This document shows positions 26,634-34,856 of a DNA stretch of 64,000 nt, one piece after another. This DNA comes from Spirochaetes bacterium GWB1_60_80 (GTDB lineage: Bacteria > Spirochaetota > Spirochaetia > Treponematales > UBA12059), in NCBI GenBank assembly GCA_001829185.1, contig MIAR01000020.1:1-64000 (forward strand). Reading direction: 5' to 3'. Each line of letters starts with the position of its first letter. Within the stretch, counting starts at the first letter, position 1. The position numbers and the translations under genes are program-made. The notes under the pieces are model-generated. The model ran no database searches. It saw nothing but the letters and a program-made list of their open reading frames with translations, and was not told the origin of the DNA.

Positions 26634-26663
26634 TTGTCAACAGCGCCACCCTGACGCTATACT
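26634..26663 (+). promoter_or_regulatory. Promoter of the THEP1-like gene
   Basis: TTGTCA (26634-26639), an 18-nt spacer and TATACT (26658-26663). The -10 box ends 6 nt before ATG 26670 and no ribosome-binding site is present, so a leaderless transcript is likely. Confidence 0.65.
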
Positions 26664-26669
26664 GGCGGC

Positions 26670-27347
26670 ATGCCACCTGTCACCTACGCGAACGTCCTGC
26701 GCGTCATCCTGCTAACCGGCGAGCGCGGCGCCGGCAAAACCAGCTTCTGCCTCAAGCTGATCAGCCGGCATCGGGCGGCTGGCCTGGCCTGCGGCGGCAT
26801 CGTCTGCCCGGGCATCTTTGCCCCACCCGCCGATGCTGGCGCCAGCTCCACTGGCGGCGAGAAGCTGGGCTGCCTAGCCCAGGATGCGGCGTCAACGCCG
26901 GCCGCCCTGCCGCCGTCGGCCCAGACCGACGACGAATGGGAACTAGGCAGCCGCGTTACCGCCCTGGACGGATCACGCTGGAAACAATGGACATTCTCGG
27001 CTATCGCTTTCGAAAAAGCCAACCGCCTGATCCTGGCATCACTAGAGCGGCCGGCTGAACTGACGCTGATCGATGAGATCGGGCCGCTGGAAACCGAGTT
27101 GGCCGTCGGCTTCCGGCCAGCCTGGGACGCCTTGGTCAGCCGTTGCCGGCTAGCCGGCCCGGGCTGCCGTGTCGAAGGCTGCCACCTGGAGCCAGACGGC
27201 CAGGGCGGGGAAATGCTGCTGGAAAGCTTGACCACGGCGGCCGGCGTACCTGGTCGCCAGGCGAACCAGGCCAAAACCGTACTGGTCACCGTCCGCCCGG
27301 ACCTGGCTGAGCGTCTGGCCAGCTGGCTGGTACAGGGCTGCGACTGA
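26670..27347 (+). CDS. THEP1-like nucleoside-triphosphatase
   Basis: 225 aa, cytosolic P-loop protein. Walker A LLTGERGAGKTSFC (about 15-28) is followed by SRHRAAGLACGGIVCPG, which fits the NTPase_1/THEP1 family. Walker B is LTLIDEIGPLE, and WTFSAIAFEKANRLI matches the conserved W-x-F...ANRLI segment. Family members hydrolyse NTPs slowly; their cellular role is uncertain. It is somewhat longer than usual (170-190 aa) because of an Ala/Pro-rich insert near residues 45-80. Its promoter gives a -10 box 6 nt before the ATG. It is divergent from the exporter leader and is followed 75 bp later by the cyclase operon with its own promoter. Confidence 0.8.
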   Translation: MPPVTYANVLRVILLTGERGAGKTSFCLKLISRHRAAGLACGGIVCPGIFAPPADAGASSTGGEKLGCLAQDAASTPAALPPSAQTDDEWELGSRVTALDGSRWKQWTFSAIAFEKANRLILASLERPAELTLIDEIGPLETELAVGFRPAWDALVSRCRLAGPGCRVEGCHLEPDGQGGEMLLESLTTAAGVPGRQANQAKTVLVTVRPDLAERLASWLVQGCD

Positions 27348-27385
27348 AAACCTGGCCTGAACCGCCAACCTGGTCGCCCTTTCGA

Positions 27386-27414
27386 TTGAAAAAACGGCCT
27401 TTTTCGAGTATCTT
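27386..27414 (+). promoter_or_regulatory. Promoter of the adenylate cyclase operon
   Basis: TTGAAA (27386-27391), a 17-nt spacer and TATCTT (27409-27414). Only 8 nt (TGTCCGGT) separate the -10 box from ATG 27423, again suggesting a leaderless or very short leader transcript. Confidence 0.6.
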
Positions 27415-27422
27415 TGTCCGGT

Positions 27423-30422
27423 ATGATCAAAACCAGCATCAAGGTCGGCGAGCGCCGCAATGCCACCATCCTCTTCGCCGACATGACCGGTTTCACCGCC
27501 CTATCGGAGAAAATGGACCCTGAGGAAATCGACGCCCTCATGAACCGCGTGTTTGGCACCTTTGAGACTATCATCAAGGACAACGGCGGCTTCGTCGAGA
27601 AATACATCGGCGACGCCTTAGTGGCGGTTTTCGGCGTGCCGGAGATCCACGAGGACGACCCGGTACGCGCCCTGGACTCGGCCATCGAGTTCGGCCGCCT
27701 GGGCAGCAGCCTGTTGGCCGGCCTGCCGGGCGACCTGCCAGAACTGAAATTCCGCATCGGCATCCACACCGGGCTGATCACCACCGGCACGCGCGGCGAC
27801 TACGACGTGGTCACCGGCCACGCCATGGCGGTGGCCCAGCGCCTGCAAGGGGCGGCCGTCCCCGGCGAGGTGTTGGTCTCGGACACCGTCAAGGAACACT
27901 GCGACAGCGAGTACCGCTTCGGTGAGCCGCAACTGCTGACCGTCAAGGGCAAGAAGGAGCCGATTCAGGCCTGGAGCCTGAAAGGCGAAGTGTCCGGCGG
28001 CGGCGAGGAATCTGGCGTCTACATCGGCCGCCAGGAAATCCTGGACGACATCCTGCGCCTCTATATAAAAGACGACAACCGAGTAGTTACCGGCCGCTAC
28101 ATCGTCAGCGAGCCAGGCATGGGCAAAACCCGCTTCGTCAACGCCCTCCTGGAACGTATCCGGCGTTTCCCCGACTTCCAGGCGCCCATCCTCAAGGCCA
28201 AGGCCCAACGCTACCGTTCGGCCCGTTACGCCGTAGTCAGCGACATCATCACCGAGTACCTGGGCCTGAGCGTCTACGAGCCACCGGACAGCATCCGCGC
28301 CGCCCTACGCGGCATCCGCGGCATGGCTGAAGGCCCGATCGACGGCTTTCTCCGGCTCCTGGCCATGAAGGAAGGCGACGCCGACGACCCAGACATCGTC
28401 CTGTCGCTGTTCGCCATCTTCCAGGCCATCATGGAGCAGTACTCAAATGCCCTTTACTCCTGCCTGGTGTACATCGACAACGCCCAGGACCTGGACGGGC
28501 TGTCGCTCGAATTCTTCCAATATTACCTGAAAAACGGCCGCATCAAACCCTTCGTGCTGATGGCCGGGCGCGAGTACCCGCGGCGGCTGCGCGAGGTCTT
28601 CCCCGACCTCAAGCTGGTTAAACTGCGGCCGCTGAACGGCGACGAAGCCCGCCAGCTGGCTTTGGCCCTCTTCCCGGATTGCCCGACGCCGCTCTTGGAC
28701 ATGATCGTCAACCAAGGCATGGGCAATCCGTTATTCATCAAGGAATACGCCCAGTACGCCCGCAAAAATAAGGACCTCAACAGCCTGCCCGACACCATCC
28801 AAAATATTTTCCTGACCAGCCTGGACCGCTACGAGCCGGCCAACCGCGACCTGATCAAGAAACTGTCGGCTTATGCCCACCAGTTCTCGGCCGACGACGC
28901 CCGCAAGGTACAGGAAGCCACCAACAGCCCGGCGACAATTGTCGACAAGGCGCTGCGCCGCTTCGTGGAAGACGGCATTCTGGCGCGCAACGGCAATTTC
29001 TACAGCTTCAGCCAGGACATCTTCCGCAAGTCGCTCTACGCTAGCCTGCTCAACCACAACAAGCGCATCATTCACGGCGCCATCGCCGACATCATGCTGA
29101 TGGGCCAAAAGCCGCACCGGCTGCGCCTAATCCTGCACCTGTTGCGCGCCGAACGCTGGGCCGAGGCCGCCACCATCATGCTCAACGACACGGCCCGCAC
29201 CTACACCTACGAGTACCTGGCGCACATTGACCTATTATACCGCAACCTGAGTAAGGCCGCGCCAGACGAGGCCATCCAGCTGCTTATTCTGCGCGCCAGC
29301 CTGTTCTTCAACGCCGGGCGGGTCGACGAGGCCGAGCAGGAGCTCAAGCGCATCATGCAGGCCGCCCTGGCCCAGGAAGACGCCGCCTGCATGGGCTTCG
29401 CCTACCACCTGATCTGCGCCATCAACACCATGTCGTATTCCTTCCAAAAGGTGCGCTTCACCGGCCAGAAAGCCCTCCAATACAGCCGCCGCGCCCAGCA
29501 TCCATCGCGCGCCATCCAGGGCATCAGCCACTACCTGGCGCTGGCCGAGATGCACCGCAACAACTTTGCCGAGGCCTGGACCATCATCGAAGACACCAAA
29601 CAGCTGGCTGAGTTCGATAATTTCCAGTACGGCCAGACCCTCAGCGAATATTACCTACTGTCCGGCGACTACCAGCAGGCCATGCGCACCATCGACGGCA
29701 ATGCCACGCCTAGCGACAAGAACTACCAGCCGGTGGCCACCTTCTACGGTCTTAACCTGCGCCTGAAAGTGCTCTGGCAGCTCTGCGACTACAAGGCCCT
29801 CGGGCCGGCCGCCAAGCGCCTGCTGGACGCCGGTGAACTATCCCGCTCCAGCATCAGCCAGGCTCACGCCATGCTGGCCGTCTGCCAGCACCTGGCGGCC
29901 GACCACAAGAGCGCCGGTGAGAGCTTCTCGCAGGCTGAATTCCACACCGAGCAAATCCGCAACGATTTTGACCGGCTAGACGCTTTGCGCACCCTGTCGC
30001 AGTGCCTACTCCTGGCCGACGATGCCAATAAAGCCGAGAAATTCGCGCTTGAGGCCCTGGCCTTGGGGCTGCGCCACTCCTGCTTCTATCCGACCTTCAC
30101 GGTCTGCCTCAGCCTGGTGCGGACGATGGTCGCTAAAGGCGACCTGGAGGCGGCCCGTTTCTACCTCCAGGAAGCCGCCTGGTTCTTCACTACCGGGCTG
30201 CTCTTGCCCTACAAGGATGTAATACTCTACTATTACTACGCTGGTAGTCTGGGCAGCGCCGACAATGCCGCCCGCAACCGCCAGATCGCCAAGAACCTGA
30301 TAGACGACGAGCTCGGCCGCCTCAAGCAGCCGGAGCTCATCAACAACTTCCTGACCGTGCGCGGCTATGGCGAGATACAGCACGCGCTGGAACAACTCGA
30401 GGACAACCATGAACCAGCCTGA
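27423..30422 (+). CDS. Class III adenylate/guanylate cyclase fused to AAA-type ATPase and TPR repeats
   Basis: 999 aa, no membrane segment. The cyclase domain (about 1-185) has metal-binding Asp residues in LFADMTGFTAL and KYIGDALVAVFG and the dimer-arm GDYDVVTGHAMAVAQRLQG. A P-loop ATPase follows (about 200-470; VYIGRQEILDD; VSEPGMGKTRFVNALLERI; CLVYIDNAQDLDG). The C-terminal half is alpha-helical with TPR/SNAP-like repeats (LFFNAGRVDEAEQELKRI; LSGDYQQAMRTID). This is the layout of large soluble cyclase-ATPase regulators. The gene overlaps the next one, a cyclic-nucleotide-binding protein, by 14 bp, so messenger maker and receptor are co-translated. The activating signal is unknown. ATG 27423 is preferred over TTG 27414. 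Confidence 0.9.
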   Translation: MIKTSIKVGERRNATILFADMTGFTALSEKMDPEEIDALMNRVFGTFETIIKDNGGFVEKYIGDALVAVFGVPEIHEDDPVRALDSAIEFGRLGSSLLAGLPGDLPELKFRIGIHTGLITTGTRGDYDVVTGHAMAVAQRLQGAAVPGEVLVSDTVKEHCDSEYRFGEPQLLTVKGKKEPIQAWSLKGEVSGGGEESGVYIGRQEILDDILRLYIKDDNRVVTGRYIVSEPGMGKTRFVNALLERIRRFPDFQAPILKAKAQRYRSARYAVVSDIITEYLGLSVYEPPDSIRAALRGIRGMAEGPIDGFLRLLAMKEGDADDPDIVLSLFAIFQAIMEQYSNALYSCLVYIDNAQDLDGLSLEFFQYYLKNGRIKPFVLMAGREYPRRLREVFPDLKLVKLRPLNGDEARQLALALFPDCPTPLLDMIVNQGMGNPLFIKEYAQYARKNKDLNSLPDTIQNIFLTSLDRYEPANRDLIKKLSAYAHQFSADDARKVQEATNSPATIVDKALRRFVEDGILARNGNFYSFSQDIFRKSLYASLLNHNKRIIHGAIADIMLMGQKPHRLRLILHLLRAERWAEAATIMLNDTARTYTYEYLAHIDLLYRNLSKAAPDEAIQLLILRASLFFNAGRVDEAEQELKRIMQAALAQEDAACMGFAYHLICAINTMSYSFQKVRFTGQKALQYSRRAQHPSRAIQGISHYLALAEMHRNNFAEAWTIIEDTKQLAEFDNFQYGQTLSEYYLLSGDYQQAMRTIDGNATPSDKNYQPVATFYGLNLRLKVLWQLCDYKALGPAAKRLLDAGELSRSSISQAHAMLAVCQHLAADHKSAGESFSQAEFHTEQIRNDFDRLDALRTLSQCLLLADDANKAEKFALEALALGLRHSCFYPTFTVCLSLVRTMVAKGDLEAARFYLQEAAWFFTTGLLLPYKDVILYYYYAGSLGSADNAARNRQIAKNLIDDELGRLKQPELINNFLTVRGYGEIQHALEQLEDNHEPA

Positions 30423-30876
30423 AATTGCCGCGGTACTGGCCCAGATCGACGACCTGAAGACGCTAGATGTTGAGCGCCTGCAGAGCTTGTCCGGCCTATG
30501 CAGCCTGGAAAGCCTGAGCGAGAACAGTGTGCTCTACCGCGAAAACGAGAAGACCAGCGACGTCTATTACCTCATTTCCGGCCTGGTGGAAGCCCGGGTG
30601 CGCATCCCCTCGCGCGACAGCGAGGACTGCATCCGCACCCACAAGCCGGGCCGCCTCTTCGGTGAGACCGCCTTCCTGGACTCCGGCCGGCGCGGTACTA
30701 CTAGCGTGGTGCGCGAGCGCAGCCTGGTACTGCGCATTCAGGGCACAGCCCTATCCAGCCTCTGCCACCAGGATGCCGTCATCGGTAGCGTCATGTACCG
30801 CTGGCTGGGACGCTTCGCCGCCGAACACTCGCGCGACGCCACCATCGAGTTGCGCAATTCCCTGGGCAATTTCTGA
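30409..30876 (+). CDS. Cyclic-nucleotide-binding domain protein
   Basis: 155 aa, a stand-alone CNBD. The beta-roll (about 25-110) contains ENSVLYRENEKTSDVYYLISG and a phosphate-binding cassette FGETAFLDSGRRGTTSVV close to the CAP consensus FGE...R.AT. The C-terminal helical tail has no recognisable helix-turn-helix, so it is not an obvious transcription factor. It starts inside the cyclase gene (14-bp overlap) and stops 2 bp before the uracil-DNA glycosylase start. It probably reads the cAMP (or cGMP) made by the neighbouring cyclase and acts on an unknown partner. Confidence 0.88.
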   Translation: MNQPEIAAVLAQIDDLKTLDVERLQSLSGLCSLESLSENSVLYRENEKTSDVYYLISGLVEARVRIPSRDSEDCIRTHKPGRLFGETAFLDSGRRGTTSVVRERSLVLRIQGTALSSLCHQDAVIGSVMYRWLGRFAAEHSRDATIELRNSLGNF

Positions 30877-30878
30877 AC

Positions 30879-31784
30879 ATGGCGACCATCGAACCCGCCG
30901 CGCTTGATGCCCCGGCAGCTGAATCTGCCCCGGTTGAGGCTGGCCGACTACTGCTGTACCGCAGCCTGAGCTTGCTGGAAGACTGCCTGACCGACGGCTA
31001 CCACCAAGCTGGCGATTCACCGGAGTTCGAAGCGCTGGCCCCCCGGCCACTGGCCGCCGAGGCCAGACCGGGACGCCTTACCCTGGCTACCACCCAGACA
31101 GCCGTCTCGGCCGTGCCCTTACCAGCCGGCGAACCCGCAACGGCCGAACCAAGTGCCGCCGGACCACCCTCGGCCGCCGAAAGCCGCCGTGCCGCCGCCG
31201 AAGCGGCCGCCCTCCAGCCCCTACCCGCCAACGACAGCCTGGAAACCATAAACCAGGAAGTCAGCCGCTGTCTGAAATGCCGGCTGGCCGGCAGCCGCAG
31301 CCGCACCGTACCGGGCCAGGGCGTCGCCCGGCCGCTGGTGCTGGTCCTCGGCGAAGCCCCGGACGACGCCGACGACGCCAGCGGACAGGTTTTCTCCGGC
31401 GAAGCCGGCCTCCTCCTGGACCGCATGCTGGCGGCCATCGACCTATCCCGCCAGCAGAACTGCTACCTCACCCAGCTGGTGAAGTGCCATCCGCCGCTGG
31501 GTCGCGAGCCGGCCCCGGATGAACAGCGCGCCTGCCTGTGGTACCTGCGCCGCCAACTAGCGCTGCTGCGGCCCCAGGCCATCCTGGCGCTCGGCCGTAG
31601 CCCGGCGCAATGGCTCCTCGGCTGCAAGGACGGCCTCCAGAAACTGCGCGGCCGAATTTACGACCGTGATGGCCTGCCCTGCGTGGTCAGCCACGGCGTT
31701 GGCAACCTGCTGCGTGACCCGGAGCTGAAACGGCCGGTCTGGGAAGACCTCAAGTTGCTCAAGCAAATTCTGGCCGATGCCTGA
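30879..31784 (+). CDS. Uracil-DNA glycosylase superfamily protein (family 4-like, iron-sulfur)
   Basis: 301 aa. The first ~120 residues are Ala/Pro/Glu-rich and probably disordered, as in other long bacterial family-4 proteins. The catalytic domain has four candidate [4Fe-4S] cysteines (CLKC near 127-130; KCHPPLG; RACLWYL), the motif-A-like LVLGEAPDDADDASGQVFSGEAG stretch (shown here in parts: LVLGEAPDDADD, GQVFSGEAG), and a motif-B-like SHGVGNLLRDP in place of the usual HPSxLL. The altered motif B means activity on uracil should be tested rather than assumed. It excises damaged bases from DNA in family members. It overlaps priA by 8 bp. Confidence 0.82.
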   Translation: MATIEPAALDAPAAESAPVEAGRLLLYRSLSLLEDCLTDGYHQAGDSPEFEALAPRPLAAEARPGRLTLATTQTAVSAVPLPAGEPATAEPSAAGPPSAAESRRAAAEAAALQPLPANDSLETINQEVSRCLKCRLAGSRSRTVPGQGVARPLVLVLGEAPDDADDASGQVFSGEAGLLLDRMLAAIDLSRQQNCYLTQLVKCHPPLGREPAPDEQRACLWYLRRQLALLRPQAILALGRSPAQWLLGCKDGLQKLRGRIYDRDGLPCVVSHGVGNLLRDPELKRPVWEDLKLLKQILADA

Positions 31785-33741
31785 ATACGTCTCGGTCGTC
31801 TTCAACATCCCCCTGAAGCGCGATTTCCTCTATCGCAATCCGGAGGGCCCGGCCGCCAGCGTCGGCTGCCGGGTGGAGGCCGCCTTCGGCCGACGCAAGG
31901 CCATCGGCTGGGTGATAGGCAGCGGCGACGACTGCCCCATCGACAGCGCCAAGGTCAAACCCTGGCTGCGCCTGATCGACGACCAGCCACTGTTCGGCCC
32001 CACCAGCCTGGCGCTGGCCCGCTGGCTGGCCGGCATGTATTTCTGCTCGCTGGGCGAAGCCCTGGCCATTATGCTGCCTTCCGGCAAGAAGGAGCCGGCC
32101 AGCCCAGCCCAGGCCTTCGACAGCGTCGAGATCGCCGCCCAGGCCATCACGGCCTCAGCCGAGCAACAAGCCGCCCTGGCGTACATCCTGTCTATACCGG
32201 ATGGTCGCTGCTATCTATACGGCCCCACCGGCACCGGCAAGACCGAGGTTTTCCTGCAGGCGGCGGAGGCCACCCTGGCCGAGGGCCGCGGCGTCATCTA
32301 CCTGGTGCCGGAAATCGCCCTCACCCATCAGGTCATCGAGGCTGTCCGCCAGCGCTTCGGCAAGCAGTGCGCGGTGCTCCACTCCGGGCTTTCGCCGGCC
32401 AAGAAACTGGGAGAGTGGCGACGCATCCTGGCCGGCGAGGCCCGGGTAGTAGTAGGAGCGCGCAGCGCCGTCTTTGCGCCGCTGCCCAAACTCGGCCTGA
32501 TTGTCCTGGACGAGGAACACGAAACCTCGTACAAGGCAGGCAACACGCCGCGTTACCATGGTCGCCAGGTGGCCATGTATCGCGCCGTTACCGAGAACGC
32601 CCGCCTGTTGATGGGGTCGGCCACGCCCAGCGTCGAGTCCTGGCAGGCCATGGAGGCCGGCCAACTGGCCAAACTCAGCCTCAGCCGACGCCTGGCCGGC
32701 GGCGCCATGCCAAGCATCGAGATCGTCGACATGCGCCTGGAAGGCCGCACCCTGTCCAAACGCCTGATCGAAGCCGTGCGGACGGTAAAGGCGGCCGGTG
32801 GCCAGTCTATCCTCTTCCTGAACCGGCGCGGCTTTGCCTACTTCTGGAGCTGTAAAAGCTGCGGCGCCGAACTCAAGTGCCGCCAGTGCTCGGTCGGCCT
32901 GACTTACCACAAGGAAAAAGGCCGCCTGATCTGCCACTACTGCGGCTATTCGGCCGAGCCGCCGCGCTCCTGCCCGGCCTGCGGCTCGCTGGAGGCCGGT
33001 TGGTCGGGCTTCGGCACCGAACGCGTCGCCGAGGAAGCGGCCGCCCTCTTCCCGGACCTCAGTCTGGCCCGACTGGATAGCGACACGGTCAGCCATAAAG
33101 GCGTCCTCGAGCACACGCTGCAAGAATTTAAGGCCGGCCGCATCGACCTGCTACTTGGCACCCAGATGGTGGCCAAGGGTCTCAATTTCCCCGGCGTGCA
33201 ACTGGTCGGCGTCATTCTGGCCGACACCACTCTCAACCTGCCCGACTTTCGGGCGGCCGAGCGGGCCTTCGCCCTGGTTACCCAGGTAGCGGGCCGAGCC
33301 GGGCGCTTCAACCCCGGCGGCCGCGTCATCGTCCAAACCTACCGACCGCACAGCCCGGTTATCCGGCGGGCGGCGGCGCACGACACCGTCGGCTTTTACG
33401 CCGACGAGTTAGCAGTGCGCCGCGAGTTGGGCTTCCCACCCTTCGCCCGCCTGATCCGCATCGTACTGCGGGCCAAGGAAGCCGAACAGGCCGACCAGGC
33501 GGCCAACCAGCTGGCCGAACGCCTGATCCGCGCCGGACAGGCCTACGGCAACGCCATTGAAGTGCTCGGACCGGCCGAATGCCCAATCGCTACCCTAGCC
33601 GGCAATGCCCGACGCCAGATTCTGCTACGTGGCCAGCTGGTCAGCCAGATACGGCAGCTCTTAAGCCACGCCCTGACCGACTTCAAGCTGCCGTCGGCCT
33701 GTTATTGCGAGATTGATGTCGATCCAGTCAGCTTGATGTAG
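31777..33741 (+). CDS. priA: Primosomal protein N' (PriA helicase)
   Basis: 654 aa. N-terminal 3'-DNA-binding domain (YVSVVFNIPLKRDFLYR), then superfamily 2 helicase motifs: Walker A LYGPTGTGKTEVFLQ, Walker B LIVLDEEHETSYKAG, motif III LLMGSATPSVES, and C-terminal helicase motifs LLLGTQMVAKGLNFPGV and QVAGRAGRF. Eight cysteines in CKSCGAELKCRQC, LICHYCGY and CPACGS bind two zinc ions. PriA restarts stalled replication forks and reloads DnaB. It overlaps the glycosylase gene by 8 bp and the convergent STAS gene by 14 bp; the stop codon is TAG. Linkage to cAMP genes is unusual. Confidence 0.97.
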   Translation: MPEYVSVVFNIPLKRDFLYRNPEGPAASVGCRVEAAFGRRKAIGWVIGSGDDCPIDSAKVKPWLRLIDDQPLFGPTSLALARWLAGMYFCSLGEALAIMLPSGKKEPASPAQAFDSVEIAAQAITASAEQQAALAYILSIPDGRCYLYGPTGTGKTEVFLQAAEATLAEGRGVIYLVPEIALTHQVIEAVRQRFGKQCAVLHSGLSPAKKLGEWRRILAGEARVVVGARSAVFAPLPKLGLIVLDEEHETSYKAGNTPRYHGRQVAMYRAVTENARLLMGSATPSVESWQAMEAGQLAKLSLSRRLAGGAMPSIEIVDMRLEGRTLSKRLIEAVRTVKAAGGQSILFLNRRGFAYFWSCKSCGAELKCRQCSVGLTYHKEKGRLICHYCGYSAEPPRSCPACGSLEAGWSGFGTERVAEEAAALFPDLSLARLDSDTVSHKGVLEHTLQEFKAGRIDLLLGTQMVAKGLNFPGVQLVGVILADTTLNLPDFRAAERAFALVTQVAGRAGRFNPGGRVIVQTYRPHSPVIRRAAAHDTVGFYADELAVRRELGFPPFARLIRIVLRAKEAEQADQAANQLAERLIRAGQAYGNAIEVLGPAECPIATLAGNARRQILLRGQLVSQIRQLLSHALTDFKLPSACYCEIDVDPVSLM

Positions 33742-34135
33742 GAGTCGATTGGCCGTTGCGCAGGTATTCCAGGGCCTTGTGTTCGGAATAGAAAATCTTG
33801 ACGAATTCCTTGAGGTTAACCAGCTCGAAGACTTCATTGACCTTGGGCGGCACGTTGTACAGTACCAGTTCGCCGTTAGCCTTGATGACGTCCTTTTTGA
33901 TGCGGATGATGGTGCCAATGCCGGTCGAATCGACATAGATGAGATTCTCAAGGTTGATGATGAAGCGTCGAATGCCACCGTTAACCAGAGCCCTCAGCAA
34001 TACGGCTGTCTCGTGGGCGTTGTCGATGCCGAGGTTGCCGCGTAAATTGACCCGGCACGTGAAATCGTCGCAGTCGTCGCAGCGAGCTTGCGTCTCGCGC
34101 GAGGGTATTAGTTCGATATAATGCATCGTGGCCAT
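33728..34135 (-). CDS. STAS-domain anti-sigma factor antagonist-like protein
   Basis: 135 aa. STAS fold (about 20-125) with FIINLENLIYVDSTGIGTI, where the Ser of the DSTGIG loop is the usual phosphorylation site, and KANGELVLYNVPPKVNEVFEL. The N-terminus has a cysteine-rich CDDCDDFTC segment not seen in typical SpoIIAA/RsbV proteins; metal binding is possible. It is transcribed alone from a promoter whose -10 box ends 6 nt before the ATG, and its 3' end overlaps convergent priA. No kinase or phosphatase partner is adjacent in this window. Confidence 0.88.
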   Translation of the reverse strand: MATMHYIELIPSRETQARCDDCDDFTCRVNLRGNLGIDNAHETAVLLRALVNGGIRRFIINLENLIYVDSTGIGTIIRIKKDVIKANGELVLYNVPPKVNEVFELVNLKEFVKIFYSEHKALEYLRNGQSTPTSS

Positions 34136-34141
34136 GCAGCC

Positions 34142-34170
34142 ATTGTAGTACAGCTTCGGCGGCTCCGCAA
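34142..34170 (-). promoter_or_regulatory. Promoter of the STAS gene
   Basis: TTGCGG (34170-34165), 17-nt spacer and TACAAT (34147-34142) on the minus strand. The -10 box ends 6 nt before ATG 34135. The structured repeat copy 3 begins 9 bp upstream of the -35 box. Confidence 0.5.
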
Positions 34171-34178
34171 TGCCTAAC

Positions 34179-34295
34179 AGGTTGTTGAAAAACCGCTTGC
34201 TTTCCCAACAACCTTAACAATTTTCGCCAGAGTACTGGCGCTCGCATAGCTTGAGCGCCAGTACTCTGGCGAATATGCTGCGTAATTATACCGGC
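34179..34295 (-). repeat. Dispersed hairpin-rich repeat, copy 3 (variant)
   Basis: Reverse orientation relative to the copies at 14721 and 57689. It begins AGGTTGTTGAAAAACCG and shares the core that reads AATTGTTAAGGTTGTTG on the opposite strand and the ACGCAGCATA segment. The middle hairpin is enlarged to a perfect 19-bp stem, CGCCAGAGTACTGGCGCTC (34225-34243) with its complement at 34253-34271 around a 9-nt loop. The end equivalent to GTGTTGAAAA is missing, so the copy is truncated near 34295. Confidence 0.8.
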
Positions 34296-34327
34296 GCCGC
34301 CTGTCGGTCAACCCCGCTAGCCGCGAC

Positions 34328-34714
34328 TCAATCTTCCTCTTCTTCTTCCACCGGGGTGGAGGTGTCGTAGGCCATGACGGTTATCTGTTCGGGATAGACC
34401 ATGATGCGGGCGACGTTGCGGAACCAGGTACCCTGCACGTTAAACAGCACCTTGAGGTCGTATTCGCCAGCCGGGACATTGTAGAAGGTGTAGTCGCTAC
34501 CAGCCGGAACAATGGTGCTGGTTCCCAGGCGCTCCGGACCCCAGGTGTCTTCTGAAGTAAGGCTAAAGTAGACATCAGTCAAGTTGACTGCGGTATCATT
34601 TTCCAATCTAATGGAACCGGTTGGGCCGCCGCCGGTAACGCAGGAAGCGAGACCGATGGAGAGCACCAGCACCGCTACCAGGCCAAACAGGATTCTTGCT
34701 ACGGGATTCTTCAT
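34328..34714 (-). CDS. Small lipoprotein with acidic C-terminus
   Basis: 128 aa. A hydrophobic signal with a spirochaete-type lipobox (LSIGLASC, Cys near residue 22) is followed by GGGPTG and a compact beta-rich domain (IRLENDTAVNLTDVYFSL, TFYNVPAGEYDLKV, ITVMAYDTS). It ends in EEEEED. The domain resembles carboxypeptidase-like or lipoprotein beta-sandwich folds; no function can be assigned. AAGGAG lies 7 nt before ATG 34714; ATG 34717 is an equal alternative. Alone between a repeat copy and the PQQ-type propeller gene. Confidence 0.7.
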   Translation of the reverse strand: MKNPVARILFGLVAVLVLSIGLASCVTGGGPTGSIRLENDTAVNLTDVYFSLTSEDTWGPERLGTSTIVPAGSDYTFYNVPAGEYDLKVLFNVQGTWFRNVARIMVYPEQITVMAYDTSTPVEEEEED

Positions 34715-34856
34715 CATTTGACTCCTTATATTGAACTGGGCGGAACGAATTACTCGCGCCCTGACCAAAGCATATCGGGCTGCTTTATCGCCGTCAAGCA
34801 TTTTAACGATTTTTACGAAAAAATTTTAAACGCACAGCTAATCCTATCGCCGGCAA

